This document shows positions 3,732 to 5,250 of a stretch of DNA of 5,250 nt, piece by piece (the stretch's first letter is position 1; every line of letters starts with the position of its first letter). This DNA is from Kiritimatiellia bacterium (GTDB lineage Bacteria > Verrucomicrobiota > Kiritimatiellia > RFP12 > UBA1067): assembly GCA_017999015.1 (NCBI GenBank), contig JAGOBZ010000243.1:1-5250 (forward strand), in the 5' to 3' direction. The notes beneath the pieces are model-generated. The model did not search any database. It worked only from the letters and a program-made list of their open reading frames with translations, and was not told the DNA's origin. Position numbers and translations under genes: made by a program.

Positions 3732-5250
3732 TTACTGTGGGAAGGTGAAGCGGTAGAAGCGGGAGGGACGGGAGGAGGAGTCGGGGTCGGAGAAGTCGAG
3801 GGTGCCGGAGGCGTTGAGGTTGGTATCGGTGACGGTGGACCAGGAGGGGGAGGCCAGGCTGTCGCAGGCTTGGATGCGGACAGGGATGTTAGCGCTGCCG
3901 GTGAGGGTGAAACCGAACGCGCCGGAGGTGAAGCGCGGTGGGGACGCTGGGCTGATGGCGGGGTTCCAGGAGACCGGAGTTATGCCGTTGCCGGAGGTGT
4001 CCCACCCGGTGGCGCCGGGGAGGTGGTAGATCGTGGTGGGAGTGTAGGCGAAGGCTTCGTCGCCGATGGTCGGGGCGTCGCCGGTGAAAAAGACCGAGGC
4101 GAGGGAGGTGCAGAATGAGAAGGTGTAGTCGCCGATGGAGTCAATTAGATGCGGCAGAGTCATTACGGAAAGGCTGCTGCAACCTGCAAACGCCCATGCG
4201 CCGATTTCGCGCAGCGCGTCCGGCAGGATAAGGCCTGAGAGTAGCGGGCAGTTGTAGAACGCCGCCTCGCCGATGACTTGAACGGTACCAGGGATCGATA
4301 CCGATTCCAGGAACGTGCAGTCTTCGAAAGCACTGTCGCCGATTGCGGTGACCGGTTTGCCCTCAATCGACAGCGGGATTTCGACATGGGCGTCGGTTCC
4401 GACGTACGTGTTGATGGTGACGTTGTCACGTTCCGTTGTGTAATCGAATGGTATTAAGACGGTAGGCCGTCCGGCGTAAGTGGTTGCCCAACCAGTATAT
4501 CCGGGACGGTAATAGATTGTGGCCGGGGTTTCGCCGAAGACGGAAGCCCCGTACGAGGGAGCGTCGCCGCGCCCGTAGACCTTGGTGAGTGATGCGCATC
4601 CGTAAAAAGCCCAATCCCCTATTTCGGCTAGAGAACTGCTGAGAACGGCAGTGTGTAAAGCGGAGCAGCCGGCGAACGCTGCGGTCCCGATGGTTGTGAC
4701 GCTGTCGGGGATGGTGACGGTATGCAGGTTGGTGGCCCCGTAGAACGCGGTGTCGCTGATAGATGTGACGGGGTAACCTTCGATTGATGACGGGAGCGAC
4801 AAGTGATTTCCGGGGAAGACGGTTTCGATGCCGTTAATCGCGATCGCACCGCCGGATTGTTCATATTTGATTAGAGGTTTCGTTGGACGTCCGGCGTAGA
4901 CATCTGACCAATCGGCGATATCCGGAAAATAGTAAACTGTAGCTTGTGTGGATTGAAAAACATTTGCTCCGGACGCAGGGGCTGGTCCGGTAAATATGGC
5001 TGAAGTAAGCACGAGGCATCTGGCAAAGGCTTCGCCGCCGATGGAGGTGACGCGGCCGGGGATAGTGACGGAGGTGAGGGAGGTGCAACCTTCGAAGGCG
5101 TAGGAGCCGATGGATGAGACGCTGTCGGGGATGGTGACGGAGGTGAGTGAGGTGCAGCCGTGGAAGGCGTAGGTGCCGATGACGGTGACGCTGTTCGGGA
5201 TGGTGACGGAGGTGAGGGAGGTGCAGCCGTAGAAGGCTCCTTCGGCGAAG
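3732..5250 (-). CDS. BspA-like leucine-rich repeat (LRR_5) protein, C-terminal part (5' end off the window)
   Basis: This is the last 505 residues of a large repeat protein, open from the right edge to the TAA at 3732-3734. It begins with three near-identical 23-residue LRR_5 units (residues 8-76, GCTSLTSVTIP...IG.YAF), the fold of Treponema/Bacteroides BspA-type surface proteins. Further LRR_5 units follow (about 150-225 and 290-387), with typical IP..V..IG..AF..C motifs. Three copies of a 30-residue linker (86-114, 225-254, 387-416) read G(D)AP...G...F..TPATIYY.PG.TGW, two of them followed by YAGRPT. The last ~70 residues (436-505) form a separate beta-rich-looking domain ending FYRFTFPQ, which resembles C-terminal domains of secreted PVC proteins. 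A GTG at 5012 could be taken as a start, but the repeats run straight through it, so it is internal. Surface location and a binding role are inferred from the family; the signal peptide would be off-window. Codon use differs sharply between the ends and the middle. Confidence 0.92.
   Translation of the reverse strand, partial: FAEGAFYGCTSLTSVTIPNSVTVIGTYAFHGCTSLTSVTIPDSVSSIGSYAFEGCTSLTSVTIPGRVTSIGGEAFARCLVLTSAIFTGPAPASGANVFQSTQATVYYFPDIADWSDVYAGRPTKPLIKYEQSGGAIAINGIETVFPGNHLSLPSSIEGYPVTSISDTAFYGATNLHTVTIPDSVTTIGTAAFAGCSALHTAVLSSSLAEIGDWAFYGCASLTKVYGRGDAPSYGASVFGETPATIYYRPGYTGWATTYAGRPTVLIPFDYTTERDNVTINTYVGTDAHVEIPLSIEGKPVTAIGDSAFEDCTFLESVSIPGTVQVIGEAAFYNCPLLSGLILPDALREIGAWAFAGCSSLSVMTLPHLIDSIGDYTFSFCTSLASVFFTGDAPTIGDEAFAYTPTTIYHLPGATGWDTSGNGITPVSWNPAISPASPPRFTSGAFGFTLTGSANIPVRIQACDSLASPSWSTVTDTNLNASGTLDFSDPDSSSRPSRFYRFTFPQ
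4002..4091 (-). repeat. Linker repeat, copy 3 (30 residues)
   Basis: Encodes the FFTGDAP...TPTTIYHLPGATGW form of the linker that separates LRR blocks. It is the last copy, lacks the YAGRPT ending and leads to the C-terminal domain. Confidence 0.65.
4488..4577 (-). repeat. Linker repeat, copy 2 (30 residues)
   Basis: Encodes the GRGDAP...ETPATIYYRPGYTGW form, followed by ATTYAGRPT. It is the closest to what looks like the consensus of the three copies. Confidence 0.65.
4908..4994 (-). repeat. Linker repeat, copy 1 (29 residues)
   Basis: Encodes the FTGPAP...STQATVYYFPDIADW form, followed by SDVYAGRPT. It comes directly after the tandem 69-bp units and is the most diverged at its end. Confidence 0.6.
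5022..5228 (-). repeat. Three tandem 69-bp LRR_5 coding units
   Basis: Units at 5228-5160, 5159-5091 and 5090-5022 each encode 23 residues starting GCTSLTSVTIP. The DNA is nearly identical over the first half of each unit, with a strong ACC/TCC codon preference, so the copies look recently duplicated or kept alike by gene conversion. The array probably continues past the right edge, since the first seven codons in the window fit the end of another unit. Confidence 0.88.

Noticed and set aside
3627..4118. Plus-strand 163-codon open frame rich in Gly, Glu and Val
   Set aside because: It reads the purine-rich tract, the 7-bp array and then the opposite strand of the LRR gene. The composition is low complexity and there is no family match.
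3732..5012. LRR gene starting at the GTG at 5012
   Set aside because: The same frame upstream encodes three perfect LRR_5 units without a break to the window edge, so this GTG is an internal valine codon.

Overview
The window most likely comes from a GC-rich bacterium of the PVC group (Kiritimatiellota, Lentisphaerota or Verrucomicrobiota). Three things point there: neighbouring Tat-exported Gfo/Idh/MocA and aldo/keto oxidoreductases, a BspA-like leucine-rich-repeat protein with a C-terminal domain ending in an FYRF-type motif, and short AACGCTC-type tandem repeats between genes. The phylum is inferred from gene style; no rRNA or other marker gene is present.

Every credible gene is on the minus strand, so the window reads from right to left. 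From 5250 down to 3732 lies the C-terminal 505 residues of a BspA-like LRR_5 repeat protein whose start is outside the window. A non-genic stretch follows from 3731 to 3269. It holds a 7-bp tandem repeat, a purine-rich tract, and an orphan fragment of a type I restriction-modification methyltransferase (HsdM N-terminal domain) lying between two copies of GGCGCAAT. It also holds a good sigma70-type promoter for the next gene. Then come a Tat-signal aldo/keto reductase (3268-2225), a 189-bp regulatory gap with a near-consensus promoter, a Tat-signal Gfo/Idh/MocA oxidoreductase (2035-617), and 4 bp later the first 204 residues of a secreted GH97 glycoside hydrolase that runs off the left edge.

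The Gfo/Idh/MocA and GH97 genes are almost certainly one transcript with coupled translation. The aldo/keto reductase has its own promoter and may be co-regulated. All three products carry export signals, which suggests extracytoplasmic glycan or sugar processing: GH97 would release alpha-linked sugars and the two nicotinamide-dependent enzymes would oxidise, reduce or otherwise modify sugar-like substrates. The actual substrates cannot be read from the sequence.

The less ordinary content is the HsdM scrap between short direct repeats and repeat-array DNA, the abrupt codon-use changes inside the LRR gene, and an 8-G run that forms the ribosome binding site of the oxidoreductase gene. I see no complete, clearly new system in this window.
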